Origin: Patiriisocius marinus
GTDB lineage: Bacteria; Bacteroidota; Bacteroidia; Flavobacteriales; Flavobacteriaceae
DNA length: 64,000 nt
NCBI RefSeq assembly: GCF_008974325.1
Contig: NZ_BKCG01000001.1
Location: 744,001 to 808,000 of the forward strand
Direction of reading: 5' to 3'
This document shows positions 1 through 8,496 of the stretch, piece after piece; positions within the stretch are counted from its first letter, which is position 1, and every line of letters starts with the position of its first letter. Under the pieces are notes generated by a model, which searched no databases, had not been told where the DNA came from, and was given only the letters and a program-made list of their open reading frames with translations. Position numbers and translations under genes: made by a program.

Positions 1-463
1 TATTCGCAGGAATTATGCCAAAACCAGAATGTGTATAATCTCCTTCAATTGCTCTTTTGTGTGTTGGGCTGTTTAACCAAGCTGTTACTACACGCTCAGC
101 AGAGTTATAACCGTAAGCTACATTTTCGCCTACTTTTTCAGCACCTTGGCTTTTTAAAGCCTCTGTACGGTAGTGAAAGTTATCGTGATTGATTTCACTT
201 TTCTCAATCATATATTTTGTGTGATTAACTGCGTGCGCTGATGCATGCTGCTTATCCTTTTTGATAGTGTTTAAACCAATAGAAACACGGTAATCATTTA
301 CAAGTTGTAAAATTTCATCCGCCATTGCCCAATCAGTTTCAGTTGCTAAGTTTAGGTCAATTTGGTAATCTGTTGTTACATCATTAGAAGACTCTTCTGG
401 TGAACAAGATGCGATGGAAATTAATAGTCCAAAGGCTAGTAGGGTAGTTTTTAATAATCTCAT
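1..463 (-). CDS. CAP (SCP/PR1-like) domain lipoprotein, C-terminus cut off by window edge
   Basis: The reverse strand encodes 154 residues before the window ends. A signal peptide runs into a lipobox ending at Cys20 (ISIASC), so the protein should be lipid-anchored in the envelope. The rest reads as a bacterial CAP domain: conserved His residues in the first helix (HASAHAVNHTKYM), then GENVAYGY, then a Trp-containing stretch ending in SPTHKRAI, then the SGFGII strand. CAP proteins in bacteria are mostly of unknown substrate. The start is the ATG at 463, about 37 bases after a TAGATTTG promoter element. Seen: lipobox and CAP motifs. Inferred: envelope location. Confidence 0.85.
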   Translation of the reverse strand, partial: MRLLKTTLLAFGLLISIASCSPEESSNDVTTDYQIDLNLATETDWAMADEILQLVNDYRVSIGLNTIKKDKQHASAHAVNHTKYMIEKSEINHDNFHYRTEALKSQGAEKVGENVAYGYNSAERVVTAWLNSPTHKRAIEGDYTHSGFGIIPAN

Positions 464-500
464 AATTTGGGGGACATCAAATTTGGGGCTGATGTTAATA

Positions 501-526
501 CAAATCTAATCTTTTTTCCTACACAA
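501..526 (-). promoter_or_regulatory. Probable promoter of the CAP lipoprotein
   Basis: TAGATTTG on the reverse strand (508-501) matches the Bacteroidota -7 consensus TAnnTTTG. A TTG lies 15 bases upstream (526-524), slightly closer than the usual 17-23. The leader would be roughly 30 bases. Confidence 0.45.
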
Positions 527-642
527 AAAACACTTTAGCGGAGATTGAGTGTCTTTTATCGATGTTTTCGGTATGATTTTAAGTAATTATGACTCTTTAA
601 AATGTAGGAAAGGCTAGTGTTTATAAGGCGCTAGAGTTTTTC

Positions 643-672
643 AAAAAAAATCGAAAAAAAATCGAAAAAAAA
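643..672. repeat. Phased A-tracts, 11-base tandem repeat
   Basis: Three runs of eight A start at 643, 654 and 665, separated by TCG. The 11-base period is close to one helical turn. Phased A-tracts of this kind are known to bend DNA, so this is probably an intrinsically curved segment between two divergent genes. Confidence 0.75.
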
Positions 673-929
673 CAAACTTTAACACTTTTAAACGGATATT
701 TATGTCTTTTAAGCTGTTTTATGGTGTTAAAAATAGCTTTGAAAACGTCAATTCCTACACCAAGTGCAAAAATTATCGACGAAATGCACGTTTTGAATTC
801 AAAAGTAGAAATGTAATAATCTTTGATTATTTAGCAATAAATCACATTTGATTTAAAGTCTAGACATAAATAACAAGAAATAATAAATCTATTATCTTTA
901 AGACGCCTAAGTAAACACAATATATATAT

Positions 930-1235
930 ATGGTATCAAAACACTACTTCGCCGTTATATTTACATCAACTCTTATTGATAATCCTATAGGATATCATGA
1001 GATGGCATTAAAAATGGAAGAGTTAGCAAGACAACAACATGGTTTTATAGACATATCAAGTGCAAGAAACGAAACAGGTATCACCGTTAGTTATTGGGAA
1101 ACCGAACAAGCAATACTAAACTGGAAAGCAAATATAGATCACCAATTAGCACAAAAGTTAGGTAAATCAACTTGGTATGCTAGTTATAAAGTAGAAATAG
1201 CAAGAGTAGAGCGCAGCTATGTATTTTCTAAATAA
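930..1235 (+). CDS. ABM-superfamily (antibiotic biosynthesis monooxygenase-like) protein
   Basis: A 101-residue protein with the dimeric ferredoxin-like ABM fold: an N-terminal strand (YFAVIFTS), a helix with the family-typical stretch MALKMEELARQQHGFI, then ISSARNETGITVSYW, and a closing region with an INWK-like motif followed by HQLAQKLG. Such proteins are small heme- or quinol-acting oxygenases or degradation-associated proteins; the substrate cannot be read from sequence. The ATG at 930 follows an (AT)n run. It stands alone, convergent with the CYTH gene, with 54 bases between the stop codons. Confidence 0.75.
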   Translation: MVSKHYFAVIFTSTLIDNPIGYHEMALKMEELARQQHGFIDISSARNETGITVSYWETEQAILNWKANIDHQLAQKLGKSTWYASYKVEIARVERSYVFSK

Positions 1236-1289
1236 CAATTATTGAAAATAAATCTGACAAGAGTATTTTATTCAACTAACTAATAATTT

Positions 1290-1757
1290 TTACCAATCTT
1301 TATAAGGGTTTCTACTTAATTGAGAATTGTAGTATTTGATTTCTCCTGTTACTTCAACACCTACCCAATCTGGTTTCAAAAAATTCTCTTGTTCATCTGT
1401 GAGTTCTACCTCAGCAATAGTTAAACCTTTATTGTTGTCATAAAATTCATCGACTTCAAAAATATGATCCGCCACTTTTACTTCGTAGCGTTTTTTAGCT
1501 ATCACGCCCTCTTCGCATAACTTTAAAAGTGCTTCGGCTTCAGGTAGTGCTATTTCTTTTTCCCATTCAAAACGAGTAGTTCCTGTGCTATTTCCTTTTC
1601 CTTTAATTGTTAAAAACCCTTTCTCACCTTTAATTCTAACACGTACTGTACGTTCTGGATGAGTATTTAAAAAACCCTGTACAATTCGTTTTTCAGAAAA
1701 AGCTAGCTCTTTATAGCTGTCATTTTTGACTAAAAATTTACGCTCTATTTCAATCAC
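1290..1757 (-). CDS. CYTH domain protein (triphosphate tunnel family)
   Basis: A 155-residue protein beginning with the diagnostic EIERKFLV signature (E3, E5, K7) of the CYTH superfamily, which binds triphosphates and divalent metal inside a beta tunnel. Small bacterial stand-alone members are often inorganic triphosphatases; class IV adenylate cyclases share the fold. Further charged strands (RVRIKGEKGFLTIKGKG and FEVDEFYDNNKGL) fit the tunnel. The start is GTG at 1757, overlapping the upstream NAD(P)-binding gene by 8 bases, so the two are likely translationally coupled. Triphosphatase is more likely than cyclase, by size and family, but this is inference. Confidence 0.85.
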   Translation of the reverse strand: MIEIERKFLVKNDSYKELAFSEKRIVQGFLNTHPERTVRVRIKGEKGFLTIKGKGNSTGTTRFEWEKEIALPEAEALLKLCEEGVIAKKRYEVKVADHIFEVDEFYDNNKGLTIAEVELTDEQENFLKPDWVGVEVTGEIKYYNSQLSRNPYKDW

Positions 1758-2406
1758 AATCTACAATGTTTTTAATTTTATGAGACGGTATTATCATTTC
1801 AGAAAAGCCCTTTTTTGAAACTAAAATCATCGCTTTTGCAATTGTTTTAGGTTCAATCATTTTATATTCTTTCGGTACTAAAAATCCAAATATATTAAAT
1901 GCAACTTGAGCAATACGCTCTCCTAAACGTTTTTCATTTCTGTCACCTCCTATTAATGAAGGTTGAAAAAAATATGTGTTTTTTATTCCTACACTACGCA
2001 CATCCTGTTCCATTTCCCCCTTTACTTTATTGTAAAAAGTACTGCTTTTTGGGTTTGCTCCTAAAGCTGAAACAACTAAAAAAGCACTTGTCCCATTTGC
2101 CTTAGCTAGCTTTGCTGCTTCTACAGGAATACCATAGTCTATTTTTTTATAAGTCTCTTTATCTGGAGTTTTAGCCTTTGTTGTACCTATACAGCAAAAC
2201 ACAACATCGGCTTTAAAGTCTTCGGAAAATGTCTCCATTTGAAACATGTCTCCTAGATATTCCACTAATTTAGGGTGTGAAATGTTAGTAGCACTACGCC
2301 CAAAAACTTTTACCTTTTCAAAAGTGGCATCTTGTAATAATAATTCGAGGACAATCCCTCCTGTTAATCCAGTTGCACCTACTATAATTGCAGTTTTATT
2401 ATTCAT
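1750..2406 (-). CDS. NAD(P)-binding atypical short-chain dehydrogenase
   Basis: A 218-residue Rossmann protein with an N-terminal dinucleotide-binding loop GATGLTGG (residues 10-17), followed by a strand and GRS, typical of the HTATIP2/TIP30-like atypical SDR group. FCCIGTTKAKT and a central VVSALGANP stretch also match. The catalytic activity and substrate are unknown; TIP30-like proteins often lack a classic YxxxK pair. It is the middle gene of a three-gene operon: it starts 1 base after the patatin stop codon and overlaps the CYTH gene by 8 bases. Confidence 0.85.
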   Translation of the reverse strand: MNNKTAIIVGATGLTGGIVLELLLQDATFEKVKVFGRSATNISHPKLVEYLGDMFQMETFSEDFKADVVFCCIGTTKAKTPDKETYKKIDYGIPVEAAKLAKANGTSAFLVVSALGANPKSSTFYNKVKGEMEQDVRSVGIKNTYFFQPSLIGGDRNEKRLGERIAQVAFNIFGFLVPKEYKMIEPKTIAKAMILVSKKGFSEMIIPSHKIKNIVDCD

Positions 2407-2407
2407 C

Positions 2408-3319
2408 CTATTCTTCTGGTTTTATTTCATTAAGCTCTTCATTTTTAAATGCCGCATATTGATACCCACTTTTCCACCATTGAGTCATTTTATCTTTTTC
2501 AAAAACAAGTGAATTTGTAGTTAAAACTGTGGGGGTATAATATAAATTAAGAATTACATTTTGATGATTTGCAGCAAATTTACCAATGGCAATATTCTGT
2601 TTCTCTATTCGGTTTATCATAAAATCATGCAAGTTTGATATAAGTCCGAATACATTTTTAGCACCTAATTTATTGTATTGAGTAACCTCTGTTTCTAATA
2701 CAATAACATCAACCTCAGTAGCACCTCTATCGATAGCCTCTTTAATTGGAACAATACTACCAAAACCACCATCAGCATAATCACATCCATTTTTTTTAAC
2801 TAAACTCATAAAAGGGACATAATTACAGGAAATCCAAATCCAATCGCAGAAATCCTCATAATTCATTTCCTTTAAAGACTTATATTCTACTCTATTTAGA
2901 GATAAATTAGAGACCGTTACAACTACATCTTTCGAACCCCTTTTTAGTATTTCGAACTCCTCTTCAGAAAGGGTTTTGGAAATCAATTTTCTAAGGTGTT
3001 TACTTTCTCCAAAGGTTTTACTCCCTTTTAGAAAGTTGAACAAGACTTTTAAATGACTAATGGAAATTTGAGATTCTCCCCATCTGTCTTTTCTAATATG
3101 AAAAGGGCAAATACTAAAAATAGCATTTTGATTTACATTAGTGTACACCTCTTTTATCTTTTCAATTTTATTTAATGCAAGATGCGAAATAAGCAGACTC
3201 CCCGTAGAGGTCCCTAGAAAAAGGTCGTATTCTTTTCCGTGTGTTTCCATTAAATATTGTGCTACTCCACCACCAAAAGCACCTTTACTACCACCTCCAG
3301 AAATCACCAATGCTTTCAT
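2408..3319 (-). CDS. Patatin-like phospholipase
   Basis: A 303-residue patatin-family acyl hydrolase. The glycine-rich oxyanion motif GGGSKGAFGGG is at residues 8-18, the nucleophile elbow GTSTG at 36-40 (Ser38), and the DGG motif carrying the catalytic Asp at about residue 183. Together these give the Ser-Asp dyad, so it should be active on acyl esters of lipids. There is no signal peptide, so it is probably cytoplasmic or membrane-associated. It is the first gene of an operon with the NAD(P)-binding and CYTH proteins, divergent from dinB with 91 bases between. Confidence 0.9.
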   Translation of the reverse strand: MKALVISGGGSKGAFGGGVAQYLMETHGKEYDLFLGTSTGSLLISHLALNKIEKIKEVYTNVNQNAIFSICPFHIRKDRWGESQISISHLKVLFNFLKGSKTFGESKHLRKLISKTLSEEEFEILKRGSKDVVVTVSNLSLNRVEYKSLKEMNYEDFCDWIWISCNYVPFMSLVKKNGCDYADGGFGSIVPIKEAIDRGATEVDVIVLETEVTQYNKLGAKNVFGLISNLHDFMINRIEKQNIAIGKFAANHQNVILNLYYTPTVLTTNSLVFEKDKMTQWWKSGYQYAAFKNEELNEIKPEE

Positions 3320-3398
3320 ATTTTTTTATTCAATAATAAATAACTAATTCTAAAATGTTAATTGTAAAGTTAAGAAGGTAGTCTATCCATAAAGATAT

Positions 3399-3406
3399 TA
3401 AATTTA
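3399..3406 (+). promoter_or_regulatory. -7-like element TAAATTTA, 4 bases before dinB ATG
   Basis: It matches TAnnTTTG except for the last base. Only four bases separate it from the ATG at 3411, so transcription would begin at or next to the start codon, giving a leaderless or near-leaderless mRNA. The same spacing is seen at queD and lpxH in this window. Confidence 0.4.
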
Positions 3407-3410
3407 CCTC

Positions 3411-4520
3411 ATGGAAGTACCTGAATTGCCATTAAGAAAAATTATTCACGTTGATATGGATGCGTTTTACGCTTCAGTTGCACAACTCGATGACCCGTCA
3501 TTGGTGGGAAAGCCCATTGCCGTTGGCGGTAGCGGTAGGCGTGGTGTTGTGAGTGCGGCAAGTTATGAAGCTAGAAAATTTGGTGTGCGTTCCGCAATGG
3601 CAGGAGCGCTTGCTGCAAAATTGTGTCCTGAGTTGATTTTTGTAAAAACCAACTTTGAACGTTATAAGGAAATTTCAGATAAAGTTAGGAAGGTCTTTTT
3701 TGAATATACTGATCTTGTTGAACCTCTTTCATTAGACGAGGCGTATCTTGACGTTACTGAAAATAAAAAAGGGAATCCCAGCGCGTCTTTAATCGCACAA
3801 GATATACGTGCAAAAATTAAAAAAAGGACTGGTTTAAATGCTTCGGCAGGCATTTCTATTAATAAATTTATTGCAAAGGTTGCCAGTGATGTCAATAAAC
3901 CAAACGGTCAAAAGACAGTACCTCCTGAAGAGGTTTTGGAGTTTCTAGAGGCACTCGATATTAAAAAATTCTACGGTGTTGGGAAAGTGATGAAAGAGAA
4001 AATGTACCGTCACGGCATCTATACAGGTTTAGACTTAAAAGGAAAATCACTTGAGTTTCTTGAAGAACATTTTGGGAAAAGTGGTGGTTATTATTATAAT
4101 ATTGTAAGAGGGATTCACACGAGTCAAGTGAAGTCTGAGCGTACTAGAAAATCATTAGCAGCTGAACGAACTTTTAACGAGAATATTTCTTCTGAAATAT
4201 TCATGCTCGAAAAACTAGAGCATATTGCCGATGAAGTTGAGCGAAGACTTAAAAAAAGTAACGTAGCAGGTAAAACCGTAACACTTAAAATTAAATACAG
4301 TGATTTTACGTTACAAACAAGAAGTAAAACACTAGCTTTATATATTGCAGACAAACACTTGATAATGGAAACCGTTAAAGAGTTGTTGTTTCAAGAAGGG
4401 ATGAAAAATAGCGTTCGTCTTTTAGGTATTTCTATGTCTAATTTAAATAACGACAAAAAGGAAGTACTTAAAGTTTCAGAAGAAAAAAAGTACGATGTAC
4501 AGTTAAAACTTGAATTTTAA
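3411..4520 (+). CDS. dinB: DNA polymerase IV (Y-family, translesion)
   Basis: A 369-residue Y-family polymerase. The N-terminal HVDMDAFYASV motif supplies the first metal-binding Asp (D15) and SLDEAYLDV supplies D109/E110. The middle has the helix-hairpin-helix region (FYGVGKVMKEKMYRHGI) and the C-terminus the little-finger domain. The last residues QLKLEF resemble a beta-clamp binding motif. It makes error-prone bypass synthesis at damaged template bases. Length is normal for the family. It stands alone between the divergent patatin operon and a lipoprotein gene. Confidence 0.97.
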   Translation: MEVPELPLRKIIHVDMDAFYASVAQLDDPSLVGKPIAVGGSGRRGVVSAASYEARKFGVRSAMAGALAAKLCPELIFVKTNFERYKEISDKVRKVFFEYTDLVEPLSLDEAYLDVTENKKGNPSASLIAQDIRAKIKKRTGLNASAGISINKFIAKVASDVNKPNGQKTVPPEEVLEFLEALDIKKFYGVGKVMKEKMYRHGIYTGLDLKGKSLEFLEEHFGKSGGYYYNIVRGIHTSQVKSERTRKSLAAERTFNENISSEIFMLEKLEHIADEVERRLKKSNVAGKTVTLKIKYSDFTLQTRSKTLALYIADKHLIMETVKELLFQEGMKNSVRLLGISMSNLNNDKKEVLKVSEEKKYDVQLKLEF

Positions 4521-4647
4521 GCTTCGTTAAAAAACGAATTCTATAACAAATCCACCACTTACTAAACGGTTACAAACGCTTCTTCAAATAACTAAATAGT
4601 GGCTCATAGTTTGAAGTACATTTATCATAACATTTAAATCTTGAATT

Positions 4648-5424
4648 ATGAAAAACACAATCAAAACAATTGCCGCAGTAGCTTTTTTAACGCTATTTGT
4701 AGGATGTAAGGAAGATAAAAACGAAGTGCTAGAAACTCAAAATAGTACTGAATTAATTAACACTGTTGGAGAAACAACTCAAACTGTTACCGACGACTAT
4801 ATGTACGTTACAGCAGCAAGTGGGCTTTCTCTAAGGGAGTTTAGCAACCTTGACAGTGAAAAGCTTGCAATTATGCCTTATGGAACAAAATTAAAGGTGA
4901 TTAGTGTTGAAGAAAATGAAACTATGAATGTTTCAGGAATTAAAGGTGGGATGAATGAAGTAGAATATAATAACAAAAAAGGGTTTGCTTTTAATGGGTA
5001 TTTATCGACTCTATTCCCTCCAGAAAAAAATGGTCAAGCAGAACAGTATATTGAAGATTTAAAGGCGACTCATGCTGGTGCTTCATATAATAGAGTTGTA
5101 GGTGGTACTGCTAGTAATCCTACAGAAGCTGTTACTGTAATTTTACCTACAAATAAATGGCACGAGGCTTTTAGTATTGCACAACGTTTATTTGATGTAC
5201 CAACTAATTTCGCTTTCCCTAACCCTAAAGGTCGCGACAATCAAACCATTAACAATACTAAAAAACCTGCCTTTATTTTTGTTAGTGATTTGAAAATTGA
5301 ACGATCAAATAATGAATTACAAAAAATAACATTTCTACAGGCAGGAGAAGGTTATGGAAAAACAGTAACAATTACAAATGAAGGAGAAACAATGAAAATT
5401 GAAAGTAGCTCAGTTGCAGATTAG
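4648..5424 (+). CDS. SH3b-domain lipoprotein
   Basis: A 258-residue protein with a lipoprotein signal ending at Cys20 (FVGC). After a short Thr/Ser linker, residues of about 50-125 form a bacterial SH3 domain (YVTAASGLSLREFSN, then LAIMPYGTKLKVIS, ending in GFAFNGYLS). The C-terminal half (about 130-258) is of no family I recognise. SH3b domains usually bind peptidoglycan or another wall ligand, so an envelope role is likely. A terminator follows at 5449. It is the left neighbour of the inserted module described under 5422-5583. Confidence 0.8.
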   Translation: MKNTIKTIAAVAFLTLFVGCKEDKNEVLETQNSTELINTVGETTQTVTDDYMYVTAASGLSLREFSNLDSEKLAIMPYGTKLKVISVEENETMNVSGIKGGMNEVEYNNKKGFAFNGYLSTLFPPEKNGQAEQYIEDLKATHAGASYNRVVGGTASNPTEAVTVILPTNKWHEAFSIAQRLFDVPTNFAFPNPKGRDNQTINNTKKPAFIFVSDLKIERSNNELQKITFLQAGEGYGKTVTITNEGETMKIESSSVAD

Positions 5425-5448
5425 TTTTTTCTGAAATTTTAACACTTT

Positions 5449-5484
5449 AAGGCCCTTCTGTTTCATTATTAGAAGGGCTTTTAT
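5449..5484 (+). terminator. Intrinsic terminator after SH3b lipoprotein
   Basis: An 11-base-pair stem (AAGGCCCTTCT pairing with AGAAGGGCTTT, one G-T wobble) closes a short loop and runs into TTTT. It lies 24 bases after the stop codon. It is a diverged copy of the terminator at 10282, next to pyk, so it may have served both convergent genes in the ancestor. Confidence 0.85.
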
Positions 5485-5499
5485 AATTATATAGGTGTT

Positions 5500-5583
5500 T
5501 TAATTTACAAGCGAAACACTAAGTGTATTCACCATCCCTTTATCTACAATAGGTATTGCAGCATGGTAGATTAAACAATCTCC
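5500..5583 (-). pseudogene. Relic of the pyruvate kinase C-terminus
   Basis: Read on the reverse strand this gives 27 codons and a stop. They align with the last residues of the intact pyruvate kinase at 10352: both share PIVDKGMVNTL and end in SLV plus one residue. Several residues differ (for example YLINLAA against CLIYHAA), so the fragment is no longer under selection as pyk. There is no start codon or upstream part. It marks the left edge of the inserted module. Confidence 0.85.
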
Positions 5584-5661
5584 ATACTAAACAAAATCTA
5601 ATAAAACGTCCTTATATTTTTTGTACTTTTAACATACCCTCAAATTTTTCAACAAATAATT

Positions 5662-7608
5662 ATGCGCAATATCATTTTTGTATTAGGAAAATACTTGAGA
5701 ATCTTAGGAAGAAAGGCCACTTTTTTAGTTATAAGTGTGTTTGTTTTCGGGAACATCAATAGTATCGCGCAAAGTTTTTCAAGTTCTAAAGAACTTTCGT
5801 TTAATCAAAGTAAAGTTAGCCTTGATGATGCTGTTGATTCACTTAGACAAAGTGTATTAAATCGTAAAAATGACTTTGAAACAACTTCAAAACAATTACT
5901 AAAACTTGCTAAAAAAAATAAAGATTTTTACAATGCTGGACGAATACATAATTACATATCACATTGGCATTATTTAAATAATACAAAATATCACTCCGAT
6001 TCTATCATTTTTCATTCAGAAAAAGCAGTTGCAAATTATATGAAGAGCGGTAATTTAGATGCTGTTCATGAAACTTATTTAGGGTTAGCCATGGATTATC
6101 TAAATAATAATGAGTCTAAGAAATCTGAAGAAGCCAATTTAAAGGCTGCTTATTATTTTGAAAAAACTGATAATGAACTTGGGTTAGCAGAATCTCAAGT
6201 TCAAATCGCTGCTTTATATTTATCTACAAAGGAGCCAGCAAAAGTCATTGAGTATGCTACATTAAGCTATCCCTCACTATTAAAAAATGAAGAATACTTA
6301 TCTGCCGCATCAGCATTGTGGTATATTAGTGAAGCTTATAAAATGCTTAAGGATTATACAAAAGCAATGGAGTTTGTTGACCAAAGTATTGCGTTTTCTT
6401 CTACTAGAGATTTTGAACAAAATGAAAGTTTACTTGTAGCTAGCTATGAAACAAAAGGTGATATCTATGTAGACCAAGGAATGCTAGACAAAGCATTATT
6501 TTATTACAAAAAAGCTTGGGAAGATAATATTGCTTTAGATGGTAAAGAAAACGGAGATTTTTTTAGATACAATATAGGGAAAATCCTCTTTTTACAGCAG
6601 AAATATAAAGAAGCTTTACCACATTTAATTGCTGGTATTAAAGGTAAAGAACATTCTAAAATAGACCGAGCATCAGAGTTATATTTAACCCTTTCTCAGT
6701 GTTATGAAAAGTTAGGTGACTATCCTAAAGCAATTGAGTTTAGGGATAAAGCTTCAGAATACGAAACAGAATTAACTCAAGCAAAAATAGAACAGTTACA
6801 ATCTGAAATGATTGTAAAATATGAAACGGAAAAAAAGGACGAAGCGATTGCAGCACAGGAAAAACTTTTAACACAAAAAAACAGAGTGCAGTATTTAATA
6901 ATTGGCGTGGTAGGTATTCTTCTTGTTTTCTTGTTTACACTTCTCTATTTTTTCAGAAAAAACAAAAAAGCTTCGACGATGATATTTCAGAAAAATGCTG
7001 AGAACGAATTACTACTTAGAGAAATACACCATCGTGTTAAAAACAATCTTGAGATGGTAAAAGGTCTCATCTCATTACAATCTGCGCAATTGCAAGATTC
7101 TGCCGCAAAAGACGCGATGATTGCGAGCCAAAATCGCGTGCAGTCTATGGGGATTATCCATCAAAAATTATATCAAGGAGACAATTTAGGTTCTATTGAA
7201 ATGAAAGATTATTTTTTAAATCTTGGAGAAGGTGTTTTAGACTCTTTTGGTAAAGAAGAAAAAGTAAAAATTGAATGTGCTATGTCTAATCTTGATCTTG
7301 ATGTAGATACGGCAGTACCCATTGGGTTAATAGTAAATGAGTTATTGACCAATACATTAAAGTATGCGTTTCCTAATAATGAAAAAGGCGTTATAAAAAT
7401 TGGATTATCAAAAACAAATAATGGTACATTATCCCTTATATTTACTGATAATGGCGTAGGGAAAGAAAAAGACGTTGCTTCAAAAGGGACAGGATTTGGC
7501 ACTCAACTCATTCAATTGTTAACTCAGCAATTAAATGGAAATATGGAAGAGTCTCATGACTTAGGCACATCGTATATCTTTCATTTTAAACTTAGTACCG
7601 CAGCATAA
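5662..7608 (+). CDS. Sensor histidine kinase with TPR sensor region (HisKA_2 type)
   Basis: A 648-residue membrane kinase. The N-terminus is a signal or anchor segment ending near IAQ. Residues of about 60-380 are TPR-like helical repeats, a periplasmic sensor common in Bacteroidota. One membrane span lies at about 411-432. The phosphoacceptor box REIHHRVKNNLEMV has His at 456/457, typical of the HisKA_2 family. The ATPase domain follows, with the N box around 554-569 and a DNGVGKEKD G1 box near 594. The stop overlaps the start of the response regulator (TAATG), so the pair is translationally coupled. It should phosphorylate that regulator. The stimulus is unknown. Confidence 0.93.
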   Translation: MRNIIFVLGKYLRILGRKATFLVISVFVFGNINSIAQSFSSSKELSFNQSKVSLDDAVDSLRQSVLNRKNDFETTSKQLLKLAKKNKDFYNAGRIHNYISHWHYLNNTKYHSDSIIFHSEKAVANYMKSGNLDAVHETYLGLAMDYLNNNESKKSEEANLKAAYYFEKTDNELGLAESQVQIAALYLSTKEPAKVIEYATLSYPSLLKNEEYLSAASALWYISEAYKMLKDYTKAMEFVDQSIAFSSTRDFEQNESLLVASYETKGDIYVDQGMLDKALFYYKKAWEDNIALDGKENGDFFRYNIGKILFLQQKYKEALPHLIAGIKGKEHSKIDRASELYLTLSQCYEKLGDYPKAIEFRDKASEYETELTQAKIEQLQSEMIVKYETEKKDEAIAAQEKLLTQKNRVQYLIIGVVGILLVFLFTLLYFFRKNKKASTMIFQKNAENELLLREIHHRVKNNLEMVKGLISLQSAQLQDSAAKDAMIASQNRVQSMGIIHQKLYQGDNLGSIEMKDYFLNLGEGVLDSFGKEEKVKIECAMSNLDLDVDTAVPIGLIVNELLTNTLKYAFPNNEKGVIKIGLSKTNNGTLSLIFTDNGVGKEKDVASKGTGFGTQLIQLLTQQLNGNMEESHDLGTSYIFHFKLSTAA

Positions 7609-8351
7609 TGGACAATAAAATTAATATACTTATTGTAGAAGACGAGATGATTATTGCGGCAAATATATCTTTAATACTTAGCAACTTAGGCTATGAAGTG
7701 ATGGGACTCGTTCCTCGTGGTGAGGAGGCTTTAGTGCTATTAAAAGAAAACACACCAGATATTGTATTAATGGATATTAACCTAAAAGGCACAATAGATG
7801 GCGTTGAGACGGTACGGCAAATGCAGCAATTTTGTGATGTCCCTGTCATTTACTTGACAGCAAATAACGACGAGGAAAGTTTTAATAGAGCTAAAGAAAC
7901 ACACCCTTTTGCATTTATTGCCAAACCTTTTAAAAAATTGGATTTACAGCGCACAATAGAATTGCTGATAAGTCAAAAAAAATCTGCAATAAAAATAGAT
8001 GACACCACTTCGGAAATACCTACCACTCCATACGTGTTAGATGATTGTATTTTTGTTAGACATCTCAATAATATGGTGAAGGTTGCCATAAAAAATATTT
8101 TTTATATAGAAGCCGAAAGAAACTACTGCCGCATTTTTACGCAAGCAAAAGAATATGTCTTAGTGATAACTCTTAAAGACATTGAAAAGAAACTACCAAG
8201 TAAACACTTTATGAGAATTCATAGATCGTTTATTATAAACCTATCTCATATAAATGAGTTGGGTAGCACGCATGTTGTCATTTCTAAAAAAATGATTCCT
8301 ATTAGTAAACCCTATAAAGAACAATTACTACAAAGGCTTAATACCATTTAG
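7608..8351 (+). CDS. LytTR-family response regulator
   Basis: A 247-residue regulator. The receiver domain (1-125) has the acidic pair E11/D12, the phosphorylation site D56 (LMDINLKG), a Thr in YLTAN and the conserved Lys in AKPFKK. Residues of about 145-246 form a LytTR DNA-binding domain (FYIEAERNYCRIF, then MRIHRSFIINL). It is the cognate partner of the overlapping kinase gene and probably controls the secreted-protein gene 145 bases downstream, though I found no clear LytTR operator there. Confidence 0.95.
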   Translation: MDNKINILIVEDEMIIAANISLILSNLGYEVMGLVPRGEEALVLLKENTPDIVLMDINLKGTIDGVETVRQMQQFCDVPVIYLTANNDEESFNRAKETHPFAFIAKPFKKLDLQRTIELLISQKKSAIKIDDTTSEIPTTPYVLDDCIFVRHLNNMVKVAIKNIFYIEAERNYCRIFTQAKEYVLVITLKDIEKKLPSKHFMRIHRSFIINLSHINELGSTHVVISKKMIPISKPYKEQLLQRLNTI

Positions 8352-8496
8352 GCTTATTCACTTAATAAGTATAGTGAACCATTGGGACAATAAAAGATAT
8401 CACTCGTCCTAAATCTGTTTTCCAACTAATTGATTATAGATTATTTAGCTATGTCTAACAAAGACATTATCCATTTAATAACTAATTTTTTTAATT

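Larger units (their letters stand above)
464..929. other. 466-base intergenic region between divergent genes
   Basis: It separates the CAP lipoprotein (reverse) from the ABM monooxygenase (forward). It holds the promoter of the lipoprotein near 501-526 and three helically phased A8 tracts at 643-672. A TATCTTTA element at 893-900 may serve the forward gene. I see no convincing gene: a 49-codon frame at 702-851 has no recognisable features. Confidence 0.6.
5422..5583. repeat. Direct repeat, copy A: pyk 3' end plus terminator
   Basis: This stretch is homologous to 10256-10435 at the end of the intact pyk gene. It opens with a shared 17-base tract (TTTTTCTGAAATTTTAA), continues through a similar terminator hairpin, and ends with a 58-base block (5526-5583) that matches 10378-10435 at 53 positions by my hand count. 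Homology stops at 5584. Both copies have the same orientation and enclose the kinase/regulator/secreted-protein module. Confidence 0.85.

Noticed and set aside
702-851. A 49-codon open frame in the intergenic region after the phased A-tracts
   Set aside because: No promoter, no recognisable motif and AT-rich, basic composition expected by chance. I do not call it a gene.
919-931. (AT)n dinucleotide run just before the ABM gene start codon, a possible phase-variation tract
   Set aside because: Short, outside the coding sequence and common in AT-rich DNA. Nothing shows that its length matters.
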